Part shown: positions 45,166-56,700 of the stretch, piece by piece
How the letters are laid out: every line of letters begins with the position of its first letter
Numbering within the stretch: the first letter of the stretch is position 1
Source of the DNA: Kamptonema formosum PCC 6407
GTDB taxonomy: Bacteria; Cyanobacteriota; Cyanobacteriia; Cyanobacteriales; Microcoleaceae
DNA: 64,000 nucleotides
Direction of reading: 5' to 3'
Assembly (NCBI RefSeq): GCF_000332155.1
Contig: NZ_KB235904.1
Coordinates: forward strand, 1,696,721-1,760,720
Made by a program: the position numbers and the translations under genes
Notes under the pieces: generated by a model
The model's input: only the letters and a program-made list of their open reading frames with translations
Told to the model about the DNA's origin: nothing
Database searches by the model: none

Positions 45166-48100
45166 ATGATTAACTTAGCTGGTTACGAGATTACCGACCA
45201 AATTCATGAAAGTAATAATTCTTTAGTTTGTCGGGGAGTGAGAAAGCAAGACAACCAACCCATCATTCTCAAATTTCTCAAGCAAGATTATCCGATGCCA
45301 GCCTCATTAGTTAGATACAAGCAGGAATACGAGATTACGCGCAATCTCAACCTAGAAAGTGTACCTAAAACCTACAGTTTAGAAAGATACCAGAACAGTT
45401 TGGTTATTATTTTTGAGGATTGTGGTGGAGAATCATTAAAACTCTTGTTGGCTTCTCACAAATTTACCTTAGAGGAGTTTTTGTCAACAGCGATAAAAAT
45501 AACCAGAGCTTTAGGTCAAATTCATCAACATAACATTATTCATAAAGATATCAACCCCAGCAATATTATCATTAACTCAATCACAGGGCTAGTCCAAATC
45601 ATAGATTTTGGCATATCTTCTGTCTTATCGCGCGAAAATCCTAGTATTAACAACCCCAATATTTTAGAAGGAACTCTTACCTATATATCGCCGGAACAAA
45701 CCGGTAGAATGAACCGCGTCATAGACTACCGCACTGATTTTTACTCATTAGGAGTTACCTTTTACGAACTACTAACGGAGCAACTGCCCTGTGATTACAG
45801 CGATGCAATGGAATTAGTCCATTGTCACATCGCGAAACAAGTAGTATCACCACATGAAATTAATACAGCAATTCCTAAAGGGATTGCGGATATCGTGATG
45901 AAGCTGTTAGCAAAAACGGCTGAAGCGAGATATCAAAGTGCTTGGGGAATCATCGCTGACTTAGAGGAATGCCTGACTCAATTACAGACAAAAGGAGAAA
46001 TTGCAGATTTCGCGATCGCGCAAAAAGATATTACCGATAAGTTTCAAATACCCCAAAAACTCTATGGGAGAGAACGAGAAGTTGAAACCTTATTGTCAGC
46101 CTTCGATCGCGTCAGCAATGGCACGACAGAAATCATGTTAGTATCGGGTTACTCTGGCATTGGTAAATCCGCCTTAGTGCAAGAAGTTTATAAACCAATT
46201 ACTAAGGCTAGAGGTTATTTTATTGCTGGTAAATTCGACCAATTTCAACGCAATATCCCTTACTCAGCTATTGTTAAAGCTTTTCAGTCATTAGTCAAGC
46301 AACTATTAACTGAGAGCGAAACGCAACTAGCCGCCTGGAAAGAAAAACTTTTAGCCGCTTTTGGTGATAACGGTCAGATCGTTATAGATGTCATTCCCGA
46401 CGTAGAACTTATCGTTGGCCAACAGCAACCAGTGCAAGAATTAGGGGCTACAGAAGCACAAAACCGCTTTAATTTAGTCTTTCAAAAATTCATTAGGGTA
46501 TTTTGTTCAGTCGAGCATCCTTTAGTCATATTTCTGGACGATTTACAATGGGCGGATTCTGCTACCTTGAAACTGCTACAAGTAATGATGGCAGATGAGG
46601 AAACGAAATATTTATTTTTAATTGGTGCTTATCGAGATAACGAAGTTAACCCCACACATCCCTTGATAATGACTTTGGAGGGGCTGCAAAACCAAGGCGC
46701 GACTATTAACCAAATTATCTTAACTGCATTAGATATCGAACATATCGCTAAATTGATTGCTGATACTGTGCGTATGGATAGAGGCTCAATCATGCCCCTA
46801 GCTGAGTTAGTCGTTGGTAAAACTCAAGGCAATCCTTTTTTTGTCAATCAGTTCCTCAGAACTCTCTATGAAGAAAACCTCCTGAATTTCAATTTATTGC
46901 AAAGAAGCTGGGATTGGAATATTTCAGAAATTGAAGCAGTAGGGATTACCGATAACGTCGTTGAGTTGATGGTCGGTAAATTGAGAAAGATGCCAAATTT
47001 AACTCAGCAGGTTTTACGGTTGGCCGCTTGTGTTGGTAATAGTTTTGACTTAAATACTATCTCTATAGTCAACGAAAAATCTACGACCGAAACGTTTCAA
47101 GAGCTATTTCCCGCCATCCAAGATGGATTAATTTTAGCCACTTCTGAATTAGGCGTAACAGAAAAAGAAATTGTTAACTCTCCTCTAGTCATTACTAATT
47201 ATAAGTTTTTGCACGATCGCGTGCAACAAGCAGCTTATACTCTGATTGAGAAAACTTCTAAAAAAATAGTCCATTTGCAAATTGGTCGCCTGCTTTGGCA
47301 AAATATATCAACCGATATGCGAACGGAAGAAATATTTGCGATCGTCGATCATCTGAATTTAGGAATTGAAGGGGTTAGTGACAAATCCGAACAAACTGAA
47401 ATTGCAAAACTTAATTTAACAGCAGGTCAGAAAGCCAAAGCAGCAACGGCTTATGCTGCCGCTACCGAATATTTGCAAGCAGGTTTGGAACTGCTAGTAA
47501 AAGATAGCTGGACTCATGATTACGAACTGACATTAGCACTACATACCGAAGCAGCAGAGGCAGCATTTCTGAGTGGTGATTTTGACCAAATGAAGAGATT
47601 CGTTGAGATAGTACAAAACCATGCCAAAACGCTACTGGACAAAGTGAAAGTATATGAAGTCCAGATGCAAGCTTATGTGTCGCAGAACAAGCTAATTGAT
47701 GCAGTTAATACAGCGTTACAGGCTGTAAAGCTGTTAGGAGTAGAGTTTCCCCAAGCGCCGAAACCGTCAGATGTTGAGCAGGCACTAGGGGAAACTGCGG
47801 TAATTTTGAATGGGAAGCGAATTGAGGAATTAATCGACCTACCTCAAATGAGCGATCCCTATAAACTAGCAGCCATGAGACTTTTATCAAGTATCTTTGC
47901 TGCTACATATATTGCCGCCCCAGAACTGTTGCCCTTGACGGTATGCAAACAAGTAGATTTATCTGTCCAATATGGTAATGCTTCTGTGTCTCCCTTTGCT
48001 TATGCCAATTATGGTCTTCTGCTTTGCGGAGTTGTGGGAGATATTGATTCAGGCTATCAGTTTGGTCAATTGGCTGTAAATCTATTGTCAAAGTTAAATG

Positions 48101-50505
48101 CTCCCGAAATCAAAGCCAAGACAGTTCTCGTAGTAAATATATTTATCCGACATTGGAAAGAGCATTTGAAAGAAACCTTAGAGCCTTTGTTATCAGTTTA
48201 CTCTAGCGGAATGGAGACGGGAGATTTAGAATGGGCTGCCTTTGGTCTAATGATGTACTCCTATTTCGCTTACTTTACCGGCAAAGAACTGACTGTCCTT
48301 GAAAGAGAGATGGCAACTTACAGAGACGCTGCTCATCAAATCAAGCAACAAACAGCGCTTAATTATATAGAAACCTATCGACAGGCTACCTTAAATTTGC
48401 TCGGAAAAAGTGAAAATCCATCGCTTCTAAAGGGTGAAGCCTGCGATGAGGAGATCAAGTTGCTATTGCACCAGCAAGCAAATGACAAAACGGGAGTTGC
48501 CTACATATATTGGAATAAATTTTTACTGAGTTATTGGTTTGAAAATTACTCAGAAGCCATTGAGCATAGTACTATAGCAGAAAAGTATTTAGACGTTCTA
48601 TTAGGATTGCCCCTTGTTCCCGTTTTCCATTTTTACGATTCTTTGGTGTGGTTGGCGGTGTATTCTGATACTCCACAGTCAGAGCAGCAGGGCATTCTTG
48701 ACAGAGTACAAGCTAATCAAGAAAAAATGGATAAATGGGCGCATCATGCTCCAATGAATTATCTGCACAAATTCTATTTAGTAGAAGCAGAATGGTATCG
48801 GGTTTTAGGTGAAAAAGTAGAGGCAATGGAAATGTATGACAAAGCTATTTCCCTTGCTAAGGAAAACAAATACATTCATGAAGAAGCACTTGCTTACGAA
48901 CTGGCAGCTAAATTTTACTTGTCATGGGGGAAAGAAACGATCGCCCAAGTTTATATGCAAAATGCTCATTATAGCTACCAACTCTGGGGCGCTATAGCTA
49001 AAGTTGAGGATTTAGAAAAGAAATATCCCCAATTCCTATCTAGAACATCAGCCAAGACAATAACTCAAACAAAAGCTAACCGAAAAACTACTGTGCCTAC
49101 TACTACTAGCACTAATTTGGGAGATACGCTAGATTTAGCCACAGTCATGAAAGCTTCTCAAGCGATTTCAGGTGAAATCGTTTTGAGTAAGTTGCTGGAA
49201 AGGTTGATGAAAATCGCGATCGAAAATGCTGGCGCTGAAAAAGGCTTTTTGATTTTAGAAAAAGCGGGAAACTGGGCGATTGAGGCTGAAGGTTCTGTTA
49301 AGAAAGATGAAGTGAGCGTGTTGCGATCGCTTCCCCTGAATGCAAAAGCTGATTCTGAGGAAATACCCAAACTAGCAAGTGCGATCGCTAACTATGTCAT
49401 CCGCACCCAGGAAAATGTAGTTTTAAATAACGCTACTCAAGAGGGACAATTTACCCGCGATCCTTATATTGCCGCCACTCAACCGAAATCGATTCTCTGC
49501 ACTCCCCTGGTACACCAAGGCAAGCTGACAGGCATTCTTTACCTGGAAAATAACTTGACAGAAGGAGCTTTTACTACAGATCGGCTAGAACTGTTAAAAT
49601 TGTTATCAGCCCAAATAGCTATTTCCATTGAAAATGCCCAGCTCTACAATAACTTACAGGAGTTCAATCAAAACTTAGAGCAGTTAGTAGGCGATCGCAC
49701 TCAAGAATTATCCAACACGCTGGATGCTTTAAAAGCAACCCAAAGTAAACTCGTGGAATCAGAAAAAATGGCATCTCTGGGAGGATTAGTCGCTGGCGTT
49801 GCCCATGAAATTAATACTCCCGTCGGAGTTGGTGTCACTGTTGCTTCAGCTTTAGCAGAACATACCACAGAATTTGCATCTATTTATAATAGTGGCAAAA
49901 TGAAGCGCTCCGAGCTAGAAGAATTTTTAGATATAGCGCTCCAGAGTAGTAATACACTTCTAACTAATCTAAATCAGGCGGCAGCACTGATTCAGAGCTT
50001 TAAAGAAGTGGCAGTCGATCGCTCTAGCGAAGAACGCCGAACTTTTCGGGTAAGAGATTATCTGGATGAAATTTTAATCCAATTAAAACCCAAATTAAGA
50101 AATAGCAAACATTCGCTCAAACTTAATGGAGACCCCCAAATTGCCATCGATTCTTATCCAGGTGCTTTATCCCAAGTTGCCACCAATTTGCTGATGAACT
50201 CTTTGATTCATGCTTACGAACCTGGCGAATCTGGTCAGCTCGTTTTTAATTGGCAGCAAGATGGCGATCGACTTAGCTTTGAATATTCCGATGATGGTCA
50301 AGGCATTCCTCCAGAAAATTTAACTAAAATTTTCGAGCCTTTCTTTACTACCAAACGGGGTCAGGGTGGTAGCGGATTGGGATTGCATATTGTCTACAAT
50401 TTAGTTACCCAAAAACTTCGGGGTGAAATAGAATGTAAAAGTGAGGTGGGAGGAGGAACAAAATTTATTATTAAGCTACCTCTGCAAATTGATTCAAAAC
50501 CTTAG
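45166..50505 (+). CDS. Giant Ser/Thr kinase - AAA ATPase - GAF - histidine kinase protein
   Basis: 1779 residues, homologous along residues 1 to about 1500 to the protein at 31143. Kinase domain with HKDINPSN, IIDFGIS and SPEQTGRMNR; AAA_16 ATPase from GREREVETLLSAF with Walker A GYSGIGKS and Walker B LVIFLDDLQWAD; a long helical TPR-like region; GAF (SILCTPLVHQGKLTGILYLENN). The C-terminus differs: a coiled coil, then a histidine kinase with phospho-His in GLVAGVAHEINTPVG (about residue 1545), N-box NLLMNSLIHAY and GSGLGLHIVYNLV. It thus couples Ser/Thr phosphorylation with two-component signalling. Followed after 43 bases by a receiver-histidine kinase gene, its likely partner. No membrane helix, so it is cytoplasmic. 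Confidence 0.92.
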   Translation: MINLAGYEITDQIHESNNSLVCRGVRKQDNQPIILKFLKQDYPMPASLVRYKQEYEITRNLNLESVPKTYSLERYQNSLVIIFEDCGGESLKLLLASHKFTLEEFLSTAIKITRALGQIHQHNIIHKDINPSNIIINSITGLVQIIDFGISSVLSRENPSINNPNILEGTLTYISPEQTGRMNRVIDYRTDFYSLGVTFYELLTEQLPCDYSDAMELVHCHIAKQVVSPHEINTAIPKGIADIVMKLLAKTAEARYQSAWGIIADLEECLTQLQTKGEIADFAIAQKDITDKFQIPQKLYGREREVETLLSAFDRVSNGTTEIMLVSGYSGIGKSALVQEVYKPITKARGYFIAGKFDQFQRNIPYSAIVKAFQSLVKQLLTESETQLAAWKEKLLAAFGDNGQIVIDVIPDVELIVGQQQPVQELGATEAQNRFNLVFQKFIRVFCSVEHPLVIFLDDLQWADSATLKLLQVMMADEETKYLFLIGAYRDNEVNPTHPLIMTLEGLQNQGATINQIILTALDIEHIAKLIADTVRMDRGSIMPLAELVVGKTQGNPFFVNQFLRTLYEENLLNFNLLQRSWDWNISEIEAVGITDNVVELMVGKLRKMPNLTQQVLRLAACVGNSFDLNTISIVNEKSTTETFQELFPAIQDGLILATSELGVTEKEIVNSPLVITNYKFLHDRVQQAAYTLIEKTSKKIVHLQIGRLLWQNISTDMRTEEIFAIVDHLNLGIEGVSDKSEQTEIAKLNLTAGQKAKAATAYAAATEYLQAGLELLVKDSWTHDYELTLALHTEAAEAAFLSGDFDQMKRFVEIVQNHAKTLLDKVKVYEVQMQAYVSQNKLIDAVNTALQAVKLLGVEFPQAPKPSDVEQALGETAVILNGKRIEELIDLPQMSDPYKLAAMRLLSSIFAATYIAAPELLPLTVCKQVDLSVQYGNASVSPFAYANYGLLLCGVVGDIDSGYQFGQLAVNLLSKLNAPEIKAKTVLVVNIFIRHWKEHLKETLEPLLSVYSSGMETGDLEWAAFGLMMYSYFAYFTGKELTVLEREMATYRDAAHQIKQQTALNYIETYRQATLNLLGKSENPSLLKGEACDEEIKLLLHQQANDKTGVAYIYWNKFLLSYWFENYSEAIEHSTIAEKYLDVLLGLPLVPVFHFYDSLVWLAVYSDTPQSEQQGILDRVQANQEKMDKWAHHAPMNYLHKFYLVEAEWYRVLGEKVEAMEMYDKAISLAKENKYIHEEALAYELAAKFYLSWGKETIAQVYMQNAHYSYQLWGAIAKVEDLEKKYPQFLSRTSAKTITQTKANRKTTVPTTTSTNLGDTLDLATVMKASQAISGEIVLSKLLERLMKIAIENAGAEKGFLILEKAGNWAIEAEGSVKKDEVSVLRSLPLNAKADSEEIPKLASAIANYVIRTQENVVLNNATQEGQFTRDPYIAATQPKSILCTPLVHQGKLTGILYLENNLTEGAFTTDRLELLKLLSAQIAISIENAQLYNNLQEFNQNLEQLVGDRTQELSNTLDALKATQSKLVESEKMASLGGLVAGVAHEINTPVGVGVTVASALAEHTTEFASIYNSGKMKRSELEEFLDIALQSSNTLLTNLNQAAALIQSFKEVAVDRSSEERRTFRVRDYLDEILIQLKPKLRNSKHSLKLNGDPQIAIDSYPGALSQVATNLLMNSLIHAYEPGESGQLVFNWQQDGDRLSFEYSDDGQGIPPENLTKIFEPFFTTKRGQGGSGLGLHIVYNLVTQKLRGEIECKSEVGGGTKFIIKLPLQIDSKP

Positions 50506-50548
50506 TCGATCAACTCAAAACATCAGTAATTCATAAAGGTGAGCAGCA

Positions 50549-52084
50549 ATGGACAAAAATATTTATAGCTTTTTAACTGAAGGTTCTTCTGAAAAAGTGC
50601 TTTTTGCTGAAGAAGTTAACTCAGATGAAGAGTTATTTTTTGCCGATGAAGTAGCTGAAGTTACCCCGACTGAAAGCTGGAAAATTTTGATTGTAGATGA
50701 TGAGGCTCAAGTTCACACAGCTACCGATATTGCCTTAAGAAAGTTTGTTTTTGAAAATAAATCTTTAAAGTTTATTAGCGCTTATTCCGCGAAGGAAGCG
50801 AAACAGTTAATCCACGAATATCCTGATGTTGCCATCATTCTGCTTGACGTAATTATGGAAACAGATGATGCTGGCTTAGAGTTTGTTAAATATGTTCGAG
50901 AAGTGTTAGGCAATCATTTGGTGCGAATTATTTTACGCACAGGTCAACCCGGACAAGTTCCCGAAAAAAGCATTATTATCAATTATGATATTAATGACTA
51001 TAAAACTAAAACTGAGTTAACGACATCAAAGCTATATACTACAGTGCTAACAGCTTTGAGAAGTTTTTCTCTAGGTCAGAAATTGCAGTCGGAAATAGAG
51101 CGGCGCGAACAAGTAGAGCAAGCACTTCGTATCAGTGAAGAAAAAGAACACCAAAAAGCTCTCACCTTAGAGCATTTTGTCAAAGAACTGCAAGAAACAC
51201 AACTCCAGCTAGTTCAAAGTGAAAAAATGTCTAGTCTCGGTCAATTAGTTGCAGGTGTCGCTCATGAAATTAACAATCCAGTTAACTTTATTTACGGCAA
51301 TCTCTCCTATGCCAATGACTATATCAAAGAACTCATCTATCTGTTGAATCTCTATCAGCGGTATTACCCGCAACCAGAAGCAGAAATTCTCAAGGAAATA
51401 GAAGACGCAGAGTTGCCATTTATCATAGAAGATTTACCAAAACTGCTCTCTTCCATGCAGTTAGGGATCGAACGCATTCGCAATATTGTAAAATCTCTAC
51501 GAAATTTTTCGCGATTGGATGAAACGGAAATCAAATCAGTGGATATCCACGAAGGGATTAATAGCACTTTGATGATTTTACAGCACCGACTCAAGGCTAA
51601 GCCAGATCGTCCTGCTATTAATGTAATTAAAGACTATGGTGTATTACCGCTTGTGACCTGTTATGCGGGTCAGCTCAATCAGGTGTTTATGAACCTTTTA
51701 GCTAATGCTATAGATGCTTTAGAAGAGCGAGGAAGTGGAGAAGAGGGTGCAGTTTTTAACCCCCAAATTTTGATTCGTACCGAAGTTGTAGCGGGTAGTT
51801 CCCATGAAAATACTAGCTTTGATTCAGGTATTCGGGTAACAATTGCTGATAATGGTATTGGCATGAATGAGAAAGTTCGCTCTAAACTTTTTACTCCATT
51901 TTTTACTACTAAGCCAATTGGAAAAGGTACAGGTATGGGATTGTCAATCAGCCGAAAAATCCTACTAGAAAAACACTGCGGTCAATTGCAGTGTTTTTCT
52001 ACGCCAGAGCAGGGAACGCAGTTTATTATTGAGATGCCGACTATCTGTATACCAAGTAATCTCGCGGTAGCTATTGCTAATTGA
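50549..52084 (+). CDS. Receiver - histidine kinase hybrid protein
   Basis: 511 residues. An acidic N-terminus (VLFAEEVNSDEELFFADE) precedes a receiver domain with D50/D51 (LIVDDE), phosphoacceptor D100 (IILLDVIMETDDAG) and Lys in NDYKTKTEL. A coiled coil and histidine kinase follow: LVAGVAHEINNPVNFIYGN (His near 238), the loop typical of this subclass (EAEILKEIEDAELPFIIEDL), N-box VFMNLLANAIDAL, IADNGIGMN and GKGTGMGLSISRKIL. It lies 43 bases after the giant kinase and probably receives phosphate from it. An unusual terminator-like hairpin sits inside its last 40 codons. The final codons (AIAN, stop) are built from the TAATTGC repeat that continues downstream. Confidence 0.9.
   Translation: MDKNIYSFLTEGSSEKVLFAEEVNSDEELFFADEVAEVTPTESWKILIVDDEAQVHTATDIALRKFVFENKSLKFISAYSAKEAKQLIHEYPDVAIILLDVIMETDDAGLEFVKYVREVLGNHLVRIILRTGQPGQVPEKSIIINYDINDYKTKTELTTSKLYTTVLTALRSFSLGQKLQSEIERREQVEQALRISEEKEHQKALTLEHFVKELQETQLQLVQSEKMSSLGQLVAGVAHEINNPVNFIYGNLSYANDYIKELIYLLNLYQRYYPQPEAEILKEIEDAELPFIIEDLPKLLSSMQLGIERIRNIVKSLRNFSRLDETEIKSVDIHEGINSTLMILQHRLKAKPDRPAINVIKDYGVLPLVTCYAGQLNQVFMNLLANAIDALEERGSGEEGAVFNPQILIRTEVVAGSSHENTSFDSGIRVTIADNGIGMNEKVRSKLFTPFFTTKPIGKGTGMGLSISRKILLEKHCGQLQCFSTPEQGTQFIIEMPTICIPSNLAVAIAN
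51968..51999 (+). repeat. Terminator-like hairpin inside the receiver-kinase coding region
   Basis: GAAAAACACTGC and GCAGTGTTTTTC are perfect 12-base complements around an 8-base loop, and the 3' arm ends in five T. It lies about 85 bases before the stop codon, within codons for EKHCGQLQCFS. Confidence 0.7.
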
Positions 52085-52180
52085 TAATTAGTAATTGGTA
52101 ATTGGTAATTGGTAATTGCTAATGGCTAATTGCTAATTGCTAATTGCTAATTGGTAATTGCTAATTGCTAATTGCTAAGC
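52085..52180. repeat. TAATTGC/TAATTGG heptamer repeat
   Basis: About a dozen near-perfect 7-base units beginning at the stop codon of the preceding gene. This is the short-tandem-repeat class known from filamentous cyanobacteria. Confidence 0.9.
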
Positions 52181-52292
52181 GGGTTTGGTGGGCGCTCGCA
52201 CTTGAAGCTTGTTACTTTCATCGATAGATGGTTGAGGCGAGCGCCCACCCTACTAACTAACTGACAACCAACTACCAAGCTAACAGTTTAGT

Positions 52293-53468
52293 TTACAAAG
52301 GCATAACTTGCCGGACAAATTTATCTAACCTTTCCATTCCTTTTTCAATTGTAGCTAAATCAGTCGCATACGATAAGCGAATGTGGTCATCAGCGCCAAA
52401 AGCAATACCCGGAATTACCGCAATTTGCTGCTGTTCTAGCAAAGCATCGCAGAATTCCAAGGAAGTCATGCCAGTTTTGGCAATATTGACAAACATATAA
52501 AAAGCGCCATCAGGTTTAGCGCAACTAATTCCAGGTATGGCATTGAGTAAATCAAACATTACCTGTCGCCTTTGTGCAAAAGCGAGACGCATTTTTTCAA
52601 CACAGTCTTGTTCGCCTTCAAAAGCAGCAATCGCGCCGTATTGTGCGAAAGTACAAACATTCGATGTACTGTGTCCTTGAACAGTGATTGCTGCTTTAAT
52701 TAATGCTAGAGGCCCTGCCAAATAACCAATGCGCCAGCCGGTCATTGAATAAGCTTTAGCAAAGCCACTGCTAATAATTGTTCTCTCAAAGATTTCTTTG
52801 CCAAAAGAACCGATGCTAGCGTGTTCGGCTCCATCATAGATAATTTTTTCGTAAATTTCATCAGAAACAACTAAGATATCTCGCTCAACTACAACCTCTG
52901 CCAGAGCTTTAATTTCCGCAGGTGAATACACCATTCCCGTCGGATTAGAAGGAGAATTGAGGATAAATAACTTCGTGCGGTCAGTAATAGCTTGACGCAG
53001 TTGTTCGGGTGTGATTTTATAGCCCGTAGAAGCATCAGTCGGAACAATTACAGGCTTACCACTAGCGAGTTTTACCATTTCTGGATAGCTTAACCAGTAG
53101 GGAGATGGAATAATTACCTCATCTCCCCGATCGATCAGCGCCATCATTAAGTTGTAGAGAGAATGTTTGCCGCCATTGGTAACAATAATATTTTCAGCTT
53201 GGTAAGAGAGATGATTCTCCTCGCGTAGTTTGCGAGCGATCGCTTCTCTGAGTTTCGGTTCTCCAGCAGCAGGGCCGTATTTAGTTAAGCCAGAGTCTAA
53301 AGCAAGTTTAGCCGCCGCTTTGATGCGATCGGGTGTATCAAAATCCGGTTCCCCAGCGCTGAAGCTACAAACATCAATCCCCTGAGCCTTCATTGCCTTA
53401 GCCTTAGCTGCGATCGCCAAAGTTAAAGAAGGAGGAACTTCGCCCACTCGTGCTGCCAGTTGAATCAT
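52293..53468 (-). CDS. PLP-dependent class I aminotransferase (aspartate/prephenate aminotransferase type)
   Basis: 391 residues, full length for the class I fold. Key motifs: [53 protein letters not shown] (Asn contacting PLP), [14 protein letters not shown] (Asp-x-x-Tyr) and the Schiff-base lysine in [28 protein letters not shown] holds the carboxylate-binding Arg. Subgroup Ib enzymes of this kind transaminate aspartate and 2-oxoglutarate and, in many bacteria and plants, prephenate; which applies here is not decidable by eye. It is cytosolic and a single gene. Confidence 0.92.
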   Translation of the reverse strand: MIQLAARVGEVPPSLTLAIAAKAKAMKAQGIDVCSFSAGEPDFDTPDRIKAAAKLALDSGLTKYGPAAGEPKLREAIARKLREENHLSYQAENIIVTNGGKHSLYNLMMALIDRGDEVIIPSPYWLSYPEMVKLASGKPVIVPTDASTGYKITPEQLRQAITDRTKLFILNSPSNPTGMVYSPAEIKALAEVVVERDILVVSDEIYEKIIYDGAEHASIGSFGKEIFERTIISSGFAKAYSMTGWRIGYLAGPLALIKAAITVQGHSTSNVCTFAQYGAIAAFEGEQDCVEKMRLAFAQRRQVMFDLLNAIPGISCAKPDGAFYMFVNIAKTGMTSLEFCDALLEQQQIAVIPGIAFGADDHIRLSYATDLATIEKGMERLDKFVRQVMPL

Positions 53469-53470
53469 GA

Positions 53471-53525
53471 TTATTTTAGATTTTTAGATTTTAGATTTTA
53501 GACTTTAGATTTTAGATTTTAGATT
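53471..53525. repeat. TTTTAGA heptamer repeat
   Basis: Seven or more TTTTAGA units immediately upstream of the aminotransferase start codon, so they would lie in its leader or promoter region. Confidence 0.8.
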
Positions 53526-53749
53526 GGGTTGCGGCTACCTTCAACCCTAATATCAGGTAATTTTGACACTTCCCTGACTTTTAAGGGAAAAGCTCGCCCA
53601 GCTCCAAAGTCAGATAAACTTGTACAGAGTCCTGCGGAGGGTGAAAATTCGAGTTAACCGCACCCAAATCACAATACTCTTGGATATGTTTAGATAAAAT
53701 CACATTGCTGCCTAAATTATAGGCGCAACTTACGTCTCATCATTAAAAA

Positions 53750-56700
53750 ATGCTTTCCCTGCATTGGCCTCATAGGTGGAATAACTTGATAGTGAAGCCT
53801 TCCCACTTTTTGCGCTACGGGGTCGCGATCTTAGCAGTGGCGATCGCGCTCATGCTCACACTGTTGCTCAAACCGCTACTAGACTCCACCCCTACGCCAT
53901 TATTTTTTGCAGCCGTAGTGTTGAGTTCTGGGTACGGTGGTTTTGGGCCTGGCTTAGTAGCCGCAGTCGTCTGTACCCTGGTCATTAACTACTATTTTCT
54001 AGAGCCGCTCAATTCGCTGCACTTTACAGGTTTTGGCGACATCCTGTTATTGAGCTCTTTCGTCACCGTAGCCGCATTCATCAGTTGCCTCAACGCCAGC
54101 CGCCAGAAAGCAGAAAAAACGCTGCTCCTTAGCCTAAAAGAAGTCAGAAATCGCAACCGGCAGCAAGAAGCGATCGCGATGCTGGGTCAACAAGCGCTTG
54201 CGGATACAGAGCTTTCTGCCCTCATGGATGAAACTGTTATCCTCGTTGCCCACACTCTAGAAGTAGAATACTGCAAACTTTTGGAACTGCTTCCCGACAG
54301 CCGCGCCTTGCTACTACGGGCGGGTATCGGTTGGCGTGAAGGACTCGTAGGTAACGCCATTATAGGTGCAGATCTAGATTCTCAGGCTGGTTACACCCTC
54401 TTTTCCTCTGAACCTGCGATCGTTACCGACTTGCGTACCGAAACGCGGTTCAGCGGCCCGCCATTGCTGCTGGAACATCAGGTAATTTCAGGTATGAGCG
54501 TCATTATTAGTGGCCGAAACCGACCTTGGGGCGTTCTAGGCGCACACACTAAGGAGCAACGAAAATTTACTAAAGATGATATTAATTTCTTTCAAGCTGT
54601 AGCGAACATTTTGGCTGAAACTATAGAACGCCAACTGACTGAAGCTGAACGCGACCAATTTTTAGAGCAGGAGCAAGCAGCACGGGCCGAAGCTGAGGCT
54701 AACGAGCGGAATTATCGGTTTTTAGCCGAAACTATTCCCCAGATCGTCTGGACAGCTAGGCCAGACGGCTATCTAGATTACTACAACCAGCGTTGGTTCG
54801 ACTACACGGGAAAAACTTTAGAGGAAACACAAGGGTGGGCATGGCAGAGAATACTGCACCCAGAGGATTTACAGCCTTGTTTGGAGGCTTGGAACCACGC
54901 AGTGGCAACGGGGGAAAATTACGAAATCGAGTATCGCTTCCAGCGGGGGTCAGACGGAAGCTACCGCTGGCATTTGGGTCGGGCTTTGCCGTTGCGGGAC
55001 AAAGGGGGTCAAATTGTGAAATGGTTTGGAACCTGTACTGATATTGACGATCAAAAGCAGGCGGAAACAGAGCGATCGCTGCTTTTGGAGCGAGAACAGG
55101 CGGCGCGGGCCTTGGCGGAGCTATCTGCCGAGCGGGTACACGGTCTGCAAATGGTGACGGATGCTGCGATCGCTCCCCTGGCGATCGATGACTTACTTTC
55201 GGAGTTGCTAGATCGGCTTAGCGAAATTCTGCGCGTGGATACAGCGGCGATCTTGCTGGTGGATACTGACGATACTCTCTCGCTGAAGGCAGCTAAAGGG
55301 TTGGAGGCAGAAATAGATCGTTTCGTCCGTATCCCCCTGGGCCTTGGCTTGGCGGGACGAATTGCAGCGGATTGCCAACCGCTATCGATCGAGCGCGACG
55401 CTTATACTCAAGCTTATAGTCCCCTACTGCAAGAGCGCCAGATTCAGTCGTTGATGGGTGTACCCTTACTGGTGGAAGGTAGAGTCTTGGGGGTCGTTCA
55501 TGTTGGGACTGTGGAGGTGCGGCAATTCAGTTCTGAAGATTTGCAGTTGCTACAGTTAGCAGGCGATCGCGTGGCAATGGCGATCGATCGCGCTAATTTG
55601 TACGAGGCCGAACAGATTGCCCGCCAGCAGGCGGAAGCTGCTAACCGGATTAAGGATGAGTTTTTAGCGATGGTTTCCCACGAACTCCGCACGCCACTAA
55701 ATTCGATCTTGGGATGGGCGCAAATTCTTCGCAACCGCAAAATGAATGAAACGAAGGTAAATAAGGCGTTGGAGACAATTGAGCGCAACGCCAAGCAGCA
55801 GGCGAAACTGATCGATGACATTCTGGATGTCTCCCGGATCATTCGCGGTAAAATTCGCCTTCAGGTAGAACCTCTAAACCTAGTGCCAATTATTCAGGAA
55901 GCAGTCGATACCCATTTAGCAGCAGCTCAGGCTAAAAATATTGCCATCGAGTTTTTACAGGCCGATCCTACGATCGCAGTTTTGGGCGATGCGGATCGCT
56001 TGCACCAAGTTGTCGGGAATTTACTTTCCAACGCCATCAAGTTTACACCTGTCGGAGGTAGGGTAAAAGTGCGACTGGATCGAGATTGGGGATGGGGGGG
56101 TAGCGACTGGCACTTAGGCAATCCAAAATCTTCTGGTTTGATCCCTGGAGGTATTGGGGAAAAGCAAAATCGGAAATTGCAGTATGCGTTGATTTGTGTC
56201 AAGGATACTGGTATTGGTATCGCCCCTGAGTTTTTACCCCAGGTTTTTGAAGGTTTCCGGCAAGCGGACGGGTCGATTACTAGACCTCATGGCGGACTGG
56301 GATTGGGACTAACGATCGCCCACTATTTGACTGAACTGCATGGCGGAACTGTTAAGGCTACCAGCGGGGGGATAGGTGAGGGAGCCACTTTTACTGTCAA
56401 GCTACCGATCGCAGAGGGAGTGAGCGATCGCCCATTGGAACCTCTACCAGCCGAATCACCTACAACTCCCCCCTCAGTAATTCGCGGCATACCCACTCCT
56501 TTATCTGGGGTGCGAATACTGGTAGTTGATGACGATGCGGATACCTGCGAGTTAATTGCTACTGTGTTGGGGCAATTTGGGGCTGTGGTCAAGACGGTAA
56601 GTTCTGCGAAACTGGCTCTAGAAGCGATCGAACAGGCGAGGCCGGATCTATTGGTGAGCGACATCGGAATGCCTGGTGAGAATGGCTATCAGTTAATTCG

